From: Paracoccus pantotrophus
GTDB taxonomy: Bacteria; Pseudomonadota; Alphaproteobacteria; Rhodobacterales; Rhodobacteraceae
DNA length: 64,000 nucleotides
Direction: 5' to 3'
NCBI RefSeq assembly: GCF_008824185.1
Contig: NZ_CP044426.1
Coordinates: 2,125,001-2,189,000 of the forward strand
The position numbers and the translations under genes are program-made. The notes beneath the pieces were generated by a model that saw only the letters and a list, made by a program, of their open reading frames with translations, did not search any database and had not been told where the DNA came from. Of this stretch, positions 46,965 through 56,112 are shown piece after piece. How positions within the stretch are numbered: the stretch's first letter is position 1; the number at the start of each line of letters is the position of its first letter.

Positions 46965-47318
46965 TCAGGCTTCCGGCCGGGATACCAGCCAGGCGGCGAT
47001 GGCGGTGCAGGCCAGAACCTGAAGGGCGATGAAGCGCATGTCCAGCCCCAGCCAGATCGCCCAGGCGATGCCGGCCGTCATGCCGGCCACCGCCCAGATC
47101 TTGGCGTTGCGCCCGATGACGCCGCGCTTGCGCCAGGCGCGGATCGGCGGGCCGAAGCGGGGATGGCGCATGATCCGGGCACCCAGCCGCGGCGAGGAAC
47201 GCGCAAAGGCCCAGACCGAAAGCAGCAGGAAGGGCACCGTGGGCAGGACCGGCAGGAAGATCCCGATCGTTCCCAGCGTCAGGGTCAGCCAGCCCATCGA
47301 GAGCCACAGGTATCGCAT
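46965..47318 (-). CDS. DUF454 (YbaN-type) inner-membrane protein
   Basis: A 117-residue membrane protein with hydrophobic segments at about 5-35 and 75-110 and the DUF454 hallmark GxxLPVLPTVPFLLLSVWAFARSSPR with HPRFGPPIRAWR. Function unknown. Its ATG is one base after the hemW stop, with GGAGTAAG as ribosome-binding site, so it is coupled to hemW. Confidence 0.92.
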   Translation of the reverse strand: MRYLWLSMGWLTLTLGTIGIFLPVLPTVPFLLLSVWAFARSSPRLGARIMRHPRFGPPIRAWRKRGVIGRNAKIWAVAGMTAGIAWAIWLGLDMRFIALQVLACTAIAAWLVSRPEA

Positions 47319-47319
47319 C

Positions 47320-48513
47320 TTACTCCGCCAGTTCACGCAGGATCGCATTCAGCACCGGCCGACCCGCCGCCGTCGCCGCCAGACGGTCGCCCCGCAGCGA
47401 GATAAGTCCCAGTTCGGCCAGATTCATCAACCGGCCCTGCGGCAATTCGGCGCCATGGGCAAGATAGCGGGGAATCTCCAGCCCCTCGACCAGCCGCATG
47501 GCCATCAGCAGATATTCCAGCGCCCGGTCGGACAGGCCCAACAGGTCGCGCTGGCTGTCGCCGTTGCCGCGCGCCTCGACCGCCTCCAGCCATGCGCCCG
47601 GCGCCCGGTGCGCCTCGGTCGCCCAGCGGCCCGAGGGCAGCGTCAGGCGGCCATGCGCGCCCGGCCCCACCGCGGCCCAGTCGCCCTGCCGCCAATAGAT
47701 CAGGTTGTGCCGGCTTTCCGCGCCCGGCCGGGCATGGTTCGAGATCTCATAGGCCGGCATCCCGGCCGCCGCGCAGATTTCCTGCGTGTCCAGATACATG
47801 TCGGCGGACAGATCGTCGTCGGGCAGGCCCGTGAGCCCGCCTTTGGCATGGCGGGCGCCGAAGGCGGTGCCGGGCTCGATGGTCAGCTGATAGGCCGAAA
47901 GGTGATCGACGGCCATGCCGAGCGCCTGGGTCAGCTCGCGCCGCCAATGCGCGCGGTCCTGGTCCTGGCGGGCATAGATCAGGTCGAAGCTGACCCGCGT
48001 GAAACAATCGCGGGCGATATCGAAGGCGGCACGGGCCTCGGCCGCCGAATGCATCCGTCCCAGCCGGCGCAGGTCGTCGTCGTTCAGCGCCTGCACCCCC
48101 ATCGAGACGCGGTTGACGCCGGCATCGGCATAGGCGCGGAAGCGGCCGGTCTCGACGCTGGTCGGGTTGGCTTCCAGCGTGATCTCGATGTCATTGGCAA
48201 AAGGCCAGGCGGCGCGCGCGGCCTCGATCACCCCGGCCACGGTTTCGGGCGCCATCAGGCTGGGGGTGCCACCGCCGAAGAAGATGCTGTTCAGCACCCG
48301 GCCGGGCATCTCCTGCCCCAGCCGGGCAATCTCGGCACGATAGGCGGCCATCCAGCGGCCCTGGTCGATCGCGGAAGCGACATGGCTGTTGAAATCGCAA
48401 TAGGGGCATTTCGCGGCGCAAAAAGGCCAGTGGACGTAAAGCCCGAAGCCGCCCGCCCGCCAATCCTCGGCAAGATCCTGGGCGGGCGCGGCGCTGGCGG
48501 CGAGGGCTGGCAT
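47320..48513 (-). CDS. hemW: Radical SAM heme chaperone HemW
   Basis: A 397-residue radical SAM protein that binds heme and inserts it into respiratory enzymes. It has the cluster motif CAAKCPYCDF (Cys-x3-Cys-x2-Cys), FGGGTPSLM, ISMGVQALND-like VSMGVQALN and the HemN C-terminal domain. It lacks the extra N-terminal cysteine of true coproporphyrinogen dehydrogenases, so HemW is the better call. ATG 48513; the open frame above belongs antisense to the RidA-like gene. Confidence 0.93.
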   Translation of the reverse strand: MPALAASAAPAQDLAEDWRAGGFGLYVHWPFCAAKCPYCDFNSHVASAIDQGRWMAAYRAEIARLGQEMPGRVLNSIFFGGGTPSLMAPETVAGVIEAARAAWPFANDIEITLEANPTSVETGRFRAYADAGVNRVSMGVQALNDDDLRRLGRMHSAAEARAAFDIARDCFTRVSFDLIYARQDQDRAHWRRELTQALGMAVDHLSAYQLTIEPGTAFGARHAKGGLTGLPDDDLSADMYLDTQEICAAAGMPAYEISNHARPGAESRHNLIYWRQGDWAAVGPGAHGRLTLPSGRWATEAHRAPGAWLEAVEARGNGDSQRDLLGLSDRALEYLLMAMRLVEGLEIPRYLAHGAELPQGRLMNLAELGLISLRGDRLAATAAGRPVLNAILRELAE

Positions 48514-48521
48514 GGGCTGGG

Positions 48522-48896
48522 TCACTCCCGAAAGGCGGTCACTTCGATCTCGACCTTCATTTCGGGCCTGATGAGCCCGGCGACAACCATGGTCGCGGCG
48601 GGTAACGCATCCTTCATCGCCTCGCCCAGGACCGGCGTGATCTCGTCGAGGACCGCCGGGTCGGCGATGGTGTATTGCACGCGCACGATATCGGCAGGTG
48701 CGAAACCGGCCTCGGCCAGGGTTGCGAAGATGGTGGCAAAGGCGTTCTGCGCCTGTTCGGCGGCGCTGTCGGGCATGGCCATGGCCGCGTAATCGTAACC
48801 GGTGGTGCCCGAGACGAAGCACCACGGCCCCTTCACGACCGCCCGGCTGTAGCCGAGCGCCGATTCGAAGGGCGATCCGGTCGAGATCCTATGCAA
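48522..48896 (-). CDS. RidA-family protein with TTG start
   Basis: A 124-residue YjgF/RidA-type protein, which usually hydrolyses reactive imines or enamines. SGTTGYD, VVKGPWCFVSG, ADIVRVQYTIAD and EIEVTAF are recognisable, but the canonical active-site arginine region here reads VVAGLIRPEMKVEIE. The best start is TTG 48896: GGAGG lies six bases upstream, it overlaps the rdgB stop, and homology begins at once. No ATG or GTG fits. Confidence 0.85.
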   Translation of the reverse strand: MHRISTGSPFESALGYSRAVVKGPWCFVSGTTGYDYAAMAMPDSAAEQAQNAFATIFATLAEAGFAPADIVRVQYTIADPAVLDEITPVLGEAMKDALPAATMVVAGLIRPEMKVEIEVTAFRE

Positions 48897-49494
48897 AGAG
48901 CGCCTCCAGCTTGCGGAAGGCGCGGGCGCGGTGGCTGATGGCATTCTTCTGCTCGGGCGGCATCTCGGCATAGGTCAGGTCATGGCCGTCGGGCACGAAG
49001 ATCGGGTCGTAGCCGTGGCCCTGCTGGCCGCGCGGCGGCCAGACCAGCCGGCCGGGCGCGACGCCCTCAAAGATCTCCTCGTGCCCGTCGGGCCAGAGCA
49101 GGATCAGCGTGGCGCGGAACTGCGCGCTGCGCGGCTCGGCCACGCCACGCTCGTCCAGCTCGCGCCAGGTGCGGGTCATGGCCTGCATGAAATCGCGGCC
49201 CTGCGGGGTCTCGGCCCAGTCGGCGGTATAGACGCCGGGCGCGCCGTCCAGCCCGTCGACGGTGATGCCGCTGTCATCGGCCAGCACCGGCAGGCCGGTC
49301 GCCTGCATGGCGGCGCGGGCCTTGATACGGGCATTGCCGATGAAGCTCGACTCGGTCTCGGCCGGTTCGGGCAGGCCCATCTCGCCGGCCGAGGTCACCT
49401 CGATGCCATGCGGGGCCATCATGGCGCGGATCTCGTCCAGCTTGCCCCTGTTGTGGGTCGCGACCAGCAGCTTCTTCTCGGTCAGCTTGCGCAT
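48889..49494 (-). CDS. rdgB: dITP/XTP pyrophosphatase RdgB
   Basis: House-cleaning enzyme (Ham1 family) that hydrolyses dITP and XTP. The 201-residue protein shows [12 protein letters not shown] (phosphate-binding), [21 protein letters not shown] (metal-binding) and the C-terminal [10 protein letters not shown]...[15 protein letters not shown]. It overlaps rph by 13 bp upstream and the RidA-like gene by 8 bp downstream. Confidence 0.97.
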   Translation of the reverse strand: MRKLTEKKLLVATHNRGKLDEIRAMMAPHGIEVTSAGEMGLPEPAETESSFIGNARIKARAAMQATGLPVLADDSGITVDGLDGAPGVYTADWAETPQGRDFMQAMTRTWRELDERGVAEPRSAQFRATLILLWPDGHEEIFEGVAPGRLVWPPRGQQGHGYDPIFVPDGHDLTYAEMPPEQKNAISHRARAFRKLEALFA

Positions 49495-50204
49495 GCGACA
49501 GCCTCGTTCTGGGCACGGACCAGCTCGGCGATGCCGGATTCGGCCAGGTCGAGCAACTGGTTCATCTCGGGGCGCGAGAAGGTGGCGCCCTCGGCCGACA
49601 TCTGCACCTCGATCAGCCGCCCGGCCCCGGTCATGATGAAATTGCCGTCGGTGCCGGCCTCGCTGTCCTCGGCATAGTCCAGGTCCAGGATCGCCTGCCC
49701 GGCATAGATGCCGCATGACACCGCGGCGACATGGTCCATGATCGGGTCGGCGGTGACGATGCCGGCCTTCAGGAGCCTGTTCACCGCCATCCGCAACGCC
49801 ACCCAGCCGCCGGTGATCGCAGCGCAGCGGGTGCCGCCATCGGCCTGGATCACGTCGCAATCGATGACGATCTGCCGTTCCCCCAGCGCGCGGCGGTCCA
49901 CCCCGGCGCGCAGGGCGCGGCCGATCAGGCGCTGGATCTCCTGCGTGCGGCCGGATTGCTTGCCGGCTGCCGCCTCGCGCCGGTTGCGGCTGTTCGTGGC
50001 CCGCGGCAGCATGCCGTATTCCGCCGTCACCCAGCCCTGGCCCGAACCCTTGAGAAAGGGCGGCGCCTTCTCCTCGATCGTGGCCGAGCAGAGCACGCGG
50101 GTGTCGCCGCAAGAGATCAGGCAGGAACCCTCGGCATGGCGCATGATGCCCGTTTCGATTGAAATCGGACGCATATCACTTAAATTCCGGCCAGAGGGGC
50201 GCAT
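49482..50204 (-). CDS. rph: Ribonuclease PH
   Basis: Phosphorolytic 3'-5' exoribonuclease that trims tRNA 3' ends. The 240-residue protein starts [13 protein letters not shown] and has the family motifs [33 protein letters not shown] (about 68-97), [13 protein letters not shown] and [17 protein letters not shown]. It is divergent from hrcA by 79 bp and is the first gene of the rph-rdgB-ridA-hemW-DUF454 run. Confidence 0.97.
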   Translation of the reverse strand: MRPSGRNLSDMRPISIETGIMRHAEGSCLISCGDTRVLCSATIEEKAPPFLKGSGQGWVTAEYGMLPRATNSRNRREAAAGKQSGRTQEIQRLIGRALRAGVDRRALGERQIVIDCDVIQADGGTRCAAITGGWVALRMAVNRLLKAGIVTADPIMDHVAAVSCGIYAGQAILDLDYAEDSEAGTDGNFIMTGAGRLIEVQMSAEGATFSRPEMNQLLDLAESGIAELVRAQNEAVACAS

Positions 50205-50283
50205 CTTTCATTCCTTTCGGGGGTTTTGCCGTTCAGATACAGGTCGGAGGCCCCCGACCGCAACCCGAGAACGTCCTGACAGA

Positions 50284-51345
50284 ATGCCGATGCCAGAAAC
50301 CGCGCTGCTTTCCGATCTCAACGACCGCTCGCGCGAAGTCTTTCGCCGCGTGGTCGAAGCCTATCTTGCCACCGGCGAGCCGGTCGGCTCGCGCACCTTG
50401 ACCCGCGAAATGTCCGAAAAGGTCAGCGCCGCGACGATCCGCAACGTGATGCAGGATCTGGAACTGCTGGGGCTGCTGGACCACCCGCATATCTCGGCCG
50501 GACGCATGCCCACGCAGCTGGGGCTGCGGCTGTTCGTGGACGGGCTGATGGAGGCCGGCCCGGTCGCCGACAGCGACCGGGAGATGATCGACGAGACGCT
50601 GGGCGACGACAGCGGCAATACCGGCGTCATGCTGGACCGGATCAGCACCGCGCTGTCGGCGCTGACCCAGGGCGCCTCGCTGGTGCTGATGCCCAAGCAG
50701 GAGGCACCGGTCCGGCACATCGAATTCGTCAGCCTGGCCCCCGACCGGGCGCTGGTGGTGCTGGTCTTTGCCGACGGCCGGGTCGAGAACCGGGTCTTTA
50801 CCCCCCCGCCCGGCCATACCGCCAGTTCGATGCGCGAGGCAGCGAATTTCCTGAATGCCGTGGCGGAAGGTCGCACCCTGGCGGAATTGCGGCGCAGCGT
50901 CGCGCAGGAAATCGAGGCGAGCCGGCAAAAGCTGGACAGCATCGCCGCGGCGCTGGTGTCCTCGGGCCTGGCGCTGTGGGAGGGGGAAAGCAGCGATCCG
51001 CGGCTGATCGTGCGCGGCCGCGCCAATCTTCTGGCGCATGAACTGGCCGATCTGGACCGAATCCGCAGCCTGTTCGACGACCTGGAGCGCAAGCGCGACA
51101 TCGCCGAATTCCTGGAACTGGCCGAGCAGGGCGAGGGCGTGCGCATTTTCATCGGCTCCGAGAACAAGCTTTTTTCACTTTCCGGTTCCTCTCTCGTCGT
51201 TTCGCCCTATATGAATGCCGACCGAAAGATTGTTGGCGCGGTCGGCGTCATCGGTCCGACGCGGCTGAACTATGGCCGCATCGTGCCGATCGTGGACTAT
51301 ACTGCGCAGCTTGTCGGCCGGTTGATTTCGGGCCGGAAAGGATGA
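50284..51345 (+). CDS. hrcA: Heat-inducible transcription repressor HrcA
   Basis: Represses groESL and related genes by binding CIRCE elements. The 353-residue protein has an N-terminal winged helix (SREVFRRVVEAYLATGEPVGSRTL, then SAATIRNVMQDLE) and the HrcA dimer domain. The ATGs at 50284 and 50290 are both possible starts. No CIRCE element is visible in the window, so its targets lie elsewhere. It is followed by grpE after seven bases. Confidence 0.95.
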   Translation: MPMPETALLSDLNDRSREVFRRVVEAYLATGEPVGSRTLTREMSEKVSAATIRNVMQDLELLGLLDHPHISAGRMPTQLGLRLFVDGLMEAGPVADSDREMIDETLGDDSGNTGVMLDRISTALSALTQGASLVLMPKQEAPVRHIEFVSLAPDRALVVLVFADGRVENRVFTPPPGHTASSMREAANFLNAVAEGRTLAELRRSVAQEIEASRQKLDSIAAALVSSGLALWEGESSDPRLIVRGRANLLAHELADLDRIRSLFDDLERKRDIAEFLELAEQGEGVRIFIGSENKLFSLSGSSLVVSPYMNADRKIVGAVGVIGPTRLNYGRIVPIVDYTAQLVGRLISGRKG

Positions 51346-51352
51346 TGAGGAC

Positions 51353-51895
51353 ATGACGAAGGAAAACCCGAACGGCAGCCCGCTGGATGAGGAGATCATC
51401 GACCCGCCGGCCGATGAGACCCCCTCGCCCGATGTCGAGGCGCTGATCGCCGAGCGGGATGAATACCGCGACCGCTTCATGCGGGCACTGGCCGATGCCG
51501 AGAATGCCCGCAAGCGGGCCGAGAAGGATCGCCGAGATGCCGAGCAATACGGCGGCTCGCGCCTGGCGCGCGACCTGCTGCCGGTGCATGACGCCCTGAC
51601 CCGCGCGCTGGATGCCGCGGGCGACGAGCAGCGCACCGCGGCGGCGGCCCTGATCGAGGGTGTCGAGCTGACCCTGCGCGAACTGAACAACGTCTTTGCC
51701 AAGCACGGCATCAAGGTCATCACCCCGACCCTGGGCGAGAAATTCGATCCCCAGCAGCACGAGGCCATGTTCGAAGCGCCGGTTCCCGGCACCATGGCGG
51801 GAAACATCATCCAGGTCATGGATAACGGCTTCATGCTGCATGACCGGCTGTTGCGCCCAGCCAAGGTGGGCGTCAGCTCCACCCCCGCAAGCTGA
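51353..51895 (+). CDS. grpE: Nucleotide exchange factor GrpE
   Basis: Exchange factor of DnaK. The 180-residue protein has a long N-terminal coiled coil (about 28-70, ALIAERDEYRDRFMRALADAE) and the C-terminal beta domain GEKFDPQQHEAMFEAP...GTMAGNIIQVMDNGFMLHDRLLRPAKV. An AUGAGG-type site precedes ATG 51353. The hrcA-grpE pair is a common alphaproteobacterial arrangement. Confidence 0.97.
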   Translation: MTKENPNGSPLDEEIIDPPADETPSPDVEALIAERDEYRDRFMRALADAENARKRAEKDRRDAEQYGGSRLARDLLPVHDALTRALDAAGDEQRTAAAALIEGVELTLRELNNVFAKHGIKVITPTLGEKFDPQQHEAMFEAPVPGTMAGNIIQVMDNGFMLHDRLLRPAKVGVSSTPAS

Positions 51896-51921
51896 GCCGA
51901 TTACGTCGTCGGAAAGCGCCG

Positions 51922-51949
51922 AACCCCGGAGGAGACTCCGGGGTTTTTT
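51922..51949 (+). terminator. Rho-independent terminator after grpE
   Basis: AACCCCGGAG (51922-51931) and CTCCGGGGTT (51936-51945) form a perfect 10-bp stem with a GAGA tetraloop, then TTTT. It is 26 bases after the grpE stop. Confidence 0.93.
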
Positions 51950-52006
51950 CTGGCCAAGTATAGCAAGTCTAGGCGTGCTGACGCTGTGATATACCAGATA
52001 TTGTGG

Positions 52007-52885
52007 TCAGTTGCCGGCAAGAATCTGGCACAGCCGATCAAGCTGATCCAGGTCGCGATAGGTGATGACGACCTGGCCGCCATCGACCCCGGCATGGTTG
52101 ATCGCCACCTTCATTTTCAGATGTGCGGTCAAATCGCCTTCGAGCGCACGGGTGTCGGCATCCTTTTCGTGCCTGGGATTGCGGGGCTTTTGCGTCCGGG
52201 CGCCTTCGGCCTGGCGGCGCACCAGATCCTCGGTCTCGCGCACCGAGAGGTTCTTTTCGATCACCTTCCGCGCCAGTTCGACCGGATTGGCCGCGGTGAT
52301 CAGGGCGCGGGCATGTCCGGCGGTCAGCTTGCCTTCCTTGAGCCAAGCCTGGACCTGTTCCGGCAGGTTCAGCAAGCGCAACAGGTTGGCGATATGGCTG
52401 CGGCTCTTGTTCAGCGCCTCCGCCAGCTTTTCCTGGGTATGGCCGAAACGGTCCATAAGCTGGCGATAGGATGCCGCCTCCTCGATGGCATTCAGGTCGG
52501 CGCGCTGGATATTCTCGACGATGGCGACCTCCAGCACCTCGGTATCGTCGAGGTCGCGGACGATGACCGGCACCTCGTGAAGCTGGGCAATCTGCGCAGC
52601 GCGCCAGCGCCGTTCACCGGCAACGATCTGGTAAAGGCCGCGATCCGACGGGTGCGGGCGGACGATCAGCGGCTGCAACATGCCGCGCGTCCTCAGCGAA
52701 TCGGCCAGTTCCTGCAAGGCCTCGGGGGCGAAGCTGCGGCGCGGCTGGTCGGGGTTGGGGGTCAGCTGCTCGACCGGAAGGATCTGCCGCGGGGCCGGAC
52801 GTTCGGATGGAATCAGGTCGACATCGGCCATCAGGGCCGAAAGGCCACGACCCAGACCGCGCTTTTCAAGCTTGTTCTCTGCCAT
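52007..52885 (-). CDS. parB: Chromosome partitioning protein ParB
   Basis: CTP-dependent clamp that loads at parS and spreads along the chromosome. The 292-residue protein begins KRGLGRGLSALM and contains the nucleotide-binding box GERRWRAAQ. The helix-turn-helix region is KLAEALNKSRSHIANLLRLL, followed by LTAGHARALI. It is encoded just after parA. Two parS sites lie about 1.3 and 3.2 kb away in rsmG and mnmG. Confidence 0.97.
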   Translation of the reverse strand: MAENKLEKRGLGRGLSALMADVDLIPSERPAPRQILPVEQLTPNPDQPRRSFAPEALQELADSLRTRGMLQPLIVRPHPSDRGLYQIVAGERRWRAAQIAQLHEVPVIVRDLDDTEVLEVAIVENIQRADLNAIEEAASYRQLMDRFGHTQEKLAEALNKSRSHIANLLRLLNLPEQVQAWLKEGKLTAGHARALITAANPVELARKVIEKNLSVRETEDLVRRQAEGARTQKPRNPRHEKDADTRALEGDLTAHLKMKVAINHAGVDGGQVVITYRDLDQLDRLCQILAGN

Positions 52886-52894
52886 AATTCCTCC

Positions 52895-53671
52895 TCAGGC
52901 GGTCGCGAATTGACGGGACAGGAACTCGGCAGCCAATTCGCGATAGGCGTGGCTTCCCTTGGAGTTCGGATCGTATTGCAGCACCGGCATGGCATGGGAC
53001 GGCGCCTCGGACAGCCGGACATTGCGCGGAATCACCGTGCGATAGACCAGCCCGGAAAGGGTGTTGCGCGCATCTGCCTCGACCTGCTGCGACAGGTTGT
53101 TGCGATTATCCGCCATGGTCAGCAACACGCCCTCGATCCGCAGGTCGGGATTGGCGGTCTGGCGAACCTCGCGCACGGTCATCAGCAGTTGCGAAAGCCC
53201 CTCCAGCGCATAGAATTCGGCTTGCAGCGGCACCAGGACGCTGTCCGAAGCTACCATGGCATTGACGGTCAGAAGGCCAAGCGCCGGCGGGCAATCGATC
53301 AGGATATAGTCCAGCTCCGCAGGAACCGTCAGCTTTCGCCGCAGGAGCTGGGTCCGGCCGGAACGATTGGACAGTTCGAAATCTGCCGAGGCCAGATCCC
53401 GATTGGATGGGACAAGACGAAGGTTGGCGATCGCCGTGTCGCGCAGGGTCTCGGATAACGCCTGCTCGCCGGTCAGCAGATCGTAAGAGGTCAGAACCCG
53501 ATCCTCCAGCGCCACCCCAAGTCCTGTCGAAGCGTTGCCTTGCGGATCAAGATCTATGATCGCGACCCGCTGGCCTTGCTCGGCCAGGGCAGCGCCAAGA
53601 TTGATCGCCGTGGTGGTCTTTCCCACGCCGCCCTTCTGGTTTGCAACGGCAATGATGCGTGTCTCATGCAT
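52895..53671 (-). CDS. parA: Chromosome partitioning ATPase ParA
   Basis: A Walker-type ATPase that segregates the origin region with ParB. The 258-residue protein has the deviant Walker A KGGVGKTTTAINLG at residues 14-27, DLDPQGNAS and DCPPALGLLT. It overlaps the end of rsmG by eight bases and is followed by parB after nine. The short chromosomal form lacks the N-terminal domain of plasmid ParA proteins. Confidence 0.97.
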   Translation of the reverse strand: MHETRIIAVANQKGGVGKTTTAINLGAALAEQGQRVAIIDLDPQGNASTGLGVALEDRVLTSYDLLTGEQALSETLRDTAIANLRLVPSNRDLASADFELSNRSGRTQLLRRKLTVPAELDYILIDCPPALGLLTVNAMVASDSVLVPLQAEFYALEGLSQLLMTVREVRQTANPDLRIEGVLLTMADNRNNLSQQVEADARNTLSGLVYRTVIPRNVRLSEAPSHAMPVLQYDPNSKGSHAYRELAAEFLSRQFATA

Positions 53672-54245
53672 GGCGAACTTCCGTAATTTCCAGAATGGCC
53701 GCGTCAGGGTCAGTCGTGCTTTGATGGGGCTTTAGTTCGAATTTCCAATCGGTTCGCGCCTGAGCGACCTCGTCCTGCCAGTTTCGGCCCTTCATGAGCC
53801 ATGCCGTTCCAGATGCGCTCAGGTGCCGGTCCACATATGCCATGAGCTGAGGAAGCGGGGCAAGGGCCCTTGCGCTGATATTGGCAGCATCAAGCCTATC
53901 CACGGCCTCGATGCGCTTGCACAGCACTCGCGCATGCGGCAGCGCCAGCTCACGCAGCACATTGCGCAAGAAGGCAGCCTTGCGTTGGTCGCTTTCCACC
54001 ATGGTCAATTGCAGCTCAGGCCGCATGATCGCCATCACGACACCGGGAAATCCGCCACCGCTGCCCAGATCGACCCAATTTCCCGGAGAATTTTCAGCAA
54101 TCTCGGCCAATTGCAAGCTGTCCGCGATATGCCGGGTCTCGATCTGCTCTACCGTGGACGGTGCGATCAGGTTGATCGCCGGGTTCCATTTCCGCAGCAA
54201 CCCCACATAGGCAGCAAGACGCTCTGTTTCACGTGAAACACCCAT
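53664..54245 (-). CDS. rsmG: 16S rRNA (guanine-527-N7) methyltransferase
   Basis: Methylates G527 of 16S rRNA (GidB). The 193-residue protein has the SAM motif WVDLGSGGGFPGVVMA and VESDQRKAAFLRNV. ATG 54245 ([10 protein letters not shown]) shares one base with the mnmG stop; a GTG at 54248 is a possible alternative. Codons 2-6 are part of a perfect parS site, so the N-terminus is constrained by partitioning. Confidence 0.95.
   Translation of the reverse strand: MGVSRETERLAAYVGLLRKWNPAINLIAPSTVEQIETRHIADSLQLAEIAENSPGNWVDLGSGGGFPGVVMAIMRPELQLTMVESDQRKAAFLRNVLRELALPHARVLCKRIEAVDRLDAANISARALAPLPQLMAYVDRHLSASGTAWLMKGRNWQDEVAQARTDWKFELKPHQSTTDPDAAILEITEVRHA
54225..54240. other. parS centromere site 1
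   Basis: TGTTTCACGTGAAACA, a perfect 16-bp palindrome identical to the universal bacterial parS consensus. It lies within the first codons of rsmG, about 1.3 kb from parB. Confidence 0.95.
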
Positions 54246-56104
54246 CACGCGGTTTTCCGGGCACCAATGCGGATCACGGCGAGAATCAGCGTCAAGGCCG
54301 CGGGAGTCATGCCCTCGATCCCCGCGGCCGCGGCGAGGGTTCCGGGCCGATATCTGTTCAGCTTGGATTTGAGTTCATTTGACAGGCCCGAAAGCGCATC
54401 ATAGTCGAACTCGGCCGGAATGACCACGGACTCTTCCTTGCGCAACAGTTCGGCATCTTTGCCCTGGCGGTCCATGTATTGATGATAGAGCGCATCCGCT
54501 GCCAGTTGCGCAATAGTGGCCGGGTCGTACGAAGAAAGCTCGTCGTCCAGTGCAAGAACTTGATCTTGCGGTATTTCCTGCTGAGCAAGCAGCGCGAACA
54601 GGCTGCGCCTAACACCATCTTGCCGCACCTCGATCCCGGCTCGGGAAAGTTCCGTAGGGGTAAGGCTTACGGATTCGGCCCGAATCCGCGCCGCGGAATA
54701 GCGCCGCATCTTTTCGGAGAACGCCTGCTGGCGCGCTTGCCCCACGCAGCCGATCTCAATCCCCAGCGGGGTCAGGCGCTGGTCTGCATTATCCGCCCGC
54801 AGAGAAAGGCGAAATTCTGCGCGGGAAGTAAACATCCGGTAAGGTTCACTGACGCCTCGGGTGGTAAGATCGTCGATCATCACTCCGATGTAGCTTTGAG
54901 AACGGGAGAAATGCAGCATCTCTCGGCCTTGCGCTTTCAGCGCGGCATTGAGGCCCGCCACCAAGCCTTGCGCTGCGGCCTCCTCATAGCCGGTCGTGCC
55001 GTTGATTTGTCCGGCAAGGAACAGCCCCGACAGGGCCTTGGTTTCCAGCGTCGGCGTCAGCGCCCGCGGATCGACATAGTCATATTCCACCGCATAGCCG
55101 GGCTGCACGATTTCAGCCGCTTCCAGGCCGCGGATCGACCGGACATAGGCCAGCTGGACATCTTCGGGCAAGGATGTCGAAATGCCATTGGGATAGACCA
55201 GATCACTGTCCAAACCTTCCGGCTCCAGGAAAATCTGGTGCGAATCCTTCTGGGCAAAGCGGACGATCTTGTCTTCGATCGATGGGCAGTAGCGAGGCCC
55301 CACCCCATCAATGCGGCCGCCATACATCGCCGAACGGGCCAGGTTGTCGCGGATGATCCCGTGGGTTTCTGGATTCGTATGGGTAATCGCGCAGCTGATC
55401 TGCCGTATCTTCGGGCCCGAGGACAGATAGGAGAACATTGTCGGCTCATCGTCGCCCGGTTGCTGATCCAGGCTTTCCCAGTCGATGCTGCTGCGAAGAA
55501 TGCGCGGGGGAGTGCCCGTTTTCAGTCGACCCAGCGGTAGGTTGAGCGGGCGAAGCGATGCAGCAAGCTGCACCGATGCCGGCCCGCCCCAACGGCCGGC
55601 GGGACGGGTCACATCGCCTATGTGAATCAACCCGTTAAGAAAGGTTCCCGTGGTCAGGATGATCTGCCGGGCCTGCAATTCTGTGCCATCGGCCAGCCGC
55701 AAACCGCGCAACTCGGCCTGTTCATGCAGCAATTCGGCTGCTTCGCCAAGCACCAGGGACAAGCCGGCCTGCCCGGCCATGACCCGCGCCGCAGCGGCTC
55801 GATAGATCTTGCGGTCAGCTTGTGCGCGCGGTCCCTGCACAGCAGGCCCCTTGCGGCGATTCAGCAGCCGGAACTGGATGCCGGCGGCATCGGCCAGTCT
55901 TCCCATGACACCGTCAAGCGCATCGATTTCACGCACCAGGTGGCCTTTTCCCAACCCGCCAATCGCGGGATTGCAGGACATCGTACCCAGATCATCGCGA
56001 TTCAGCGTTATCAGCGCGGTTTCCGCGCCCATGCGCGCAGCAGCCATGGCGGCTTCCAAACCGGCATGGCCTCCACCAATCACGATTACGTCGAATTGTT
56101 TCAC
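54245..56104 (-). CDS. mnmG: tRNA uridine modification enzyme MnmG
   Basis: FAD protein (GidA) that with MnmE adds the carboxymethylaminomethyl group to wobble U34. The 619-residue protein has the FAD site [37 protein letters not shown] segment (about 46-68), and [13 protein letters not shown]. It starts with GTG at 56104; that codon lies in the middle of the second parS site. The C-terminal MnmE-binding helical domain is complete. Confidence 0.96.
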   Translation of the reverse strand: MKQFDVIVIGGGHAGLEAAMAAARMGAETALITLNRDDLGTMSCNPAIGGLGKGHLVREIDALDGVMGRLADAAGIQFRLLNRRKGPAVQGPRAQADRKIYRAAAARVMAGQAGLSLVLGEAAELLHEQAELRGLRLADGTELQARQIILTTGTFLNGLIHIGDVTRPAGRWGGPASVQLAASLRPLNLPLGRLKTGTPPRILRSSIDWESLDQQPGDDEPTMFSYLSSGPKIRQISCAITHTNPETHGIIRDNLARSAMYGGRIDGVGPRYCPSIEDKIVRFAQKDSHQIFLEPEGLDSDLVYPNGISTSLPEDVQLAYVRSIRGLEAAEIVQPGYAVEYDYVDPRALTPTLETKALSGLFLAGQINGTTGYEEAAAQGLVAGLNAALKAQGREMLHFSRSQSYIGVMIDDLTTRGVSEPYRMFTSRAEFRLSLRADNADQRLTPLGIEIGCVGQARQQAFSEKMRRYSAARIRAESVSLTPTELSRAGIEVRQDGVRRSLFALLAQQEIPQDQVLALDDELSSYDPATIAQLAADALYHQYMDRQGKDAELLRKEESVVIPAEFDYDALSGLSNELKSKLNRYRPGTLAAAAGIEGMTPAALTLILAVIRIGARKTA

Positions 56105-56112
56105 GTGAAACC
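56097..56112. other. parS centromere site 2
   Basis: TGTTTCACGTGAAACC differs from the parS consensus only in the last base. It spans the GTG start of mnmG and the 8-bp gap after mnmE. Confidence 0.88.

Noticed and set aside
50205..50283. CIRCE element upstream of hrcA
   Set aside because: No TTAGCACTC-N9-GAGTGCTAA pattern or close variant was found in this gap.
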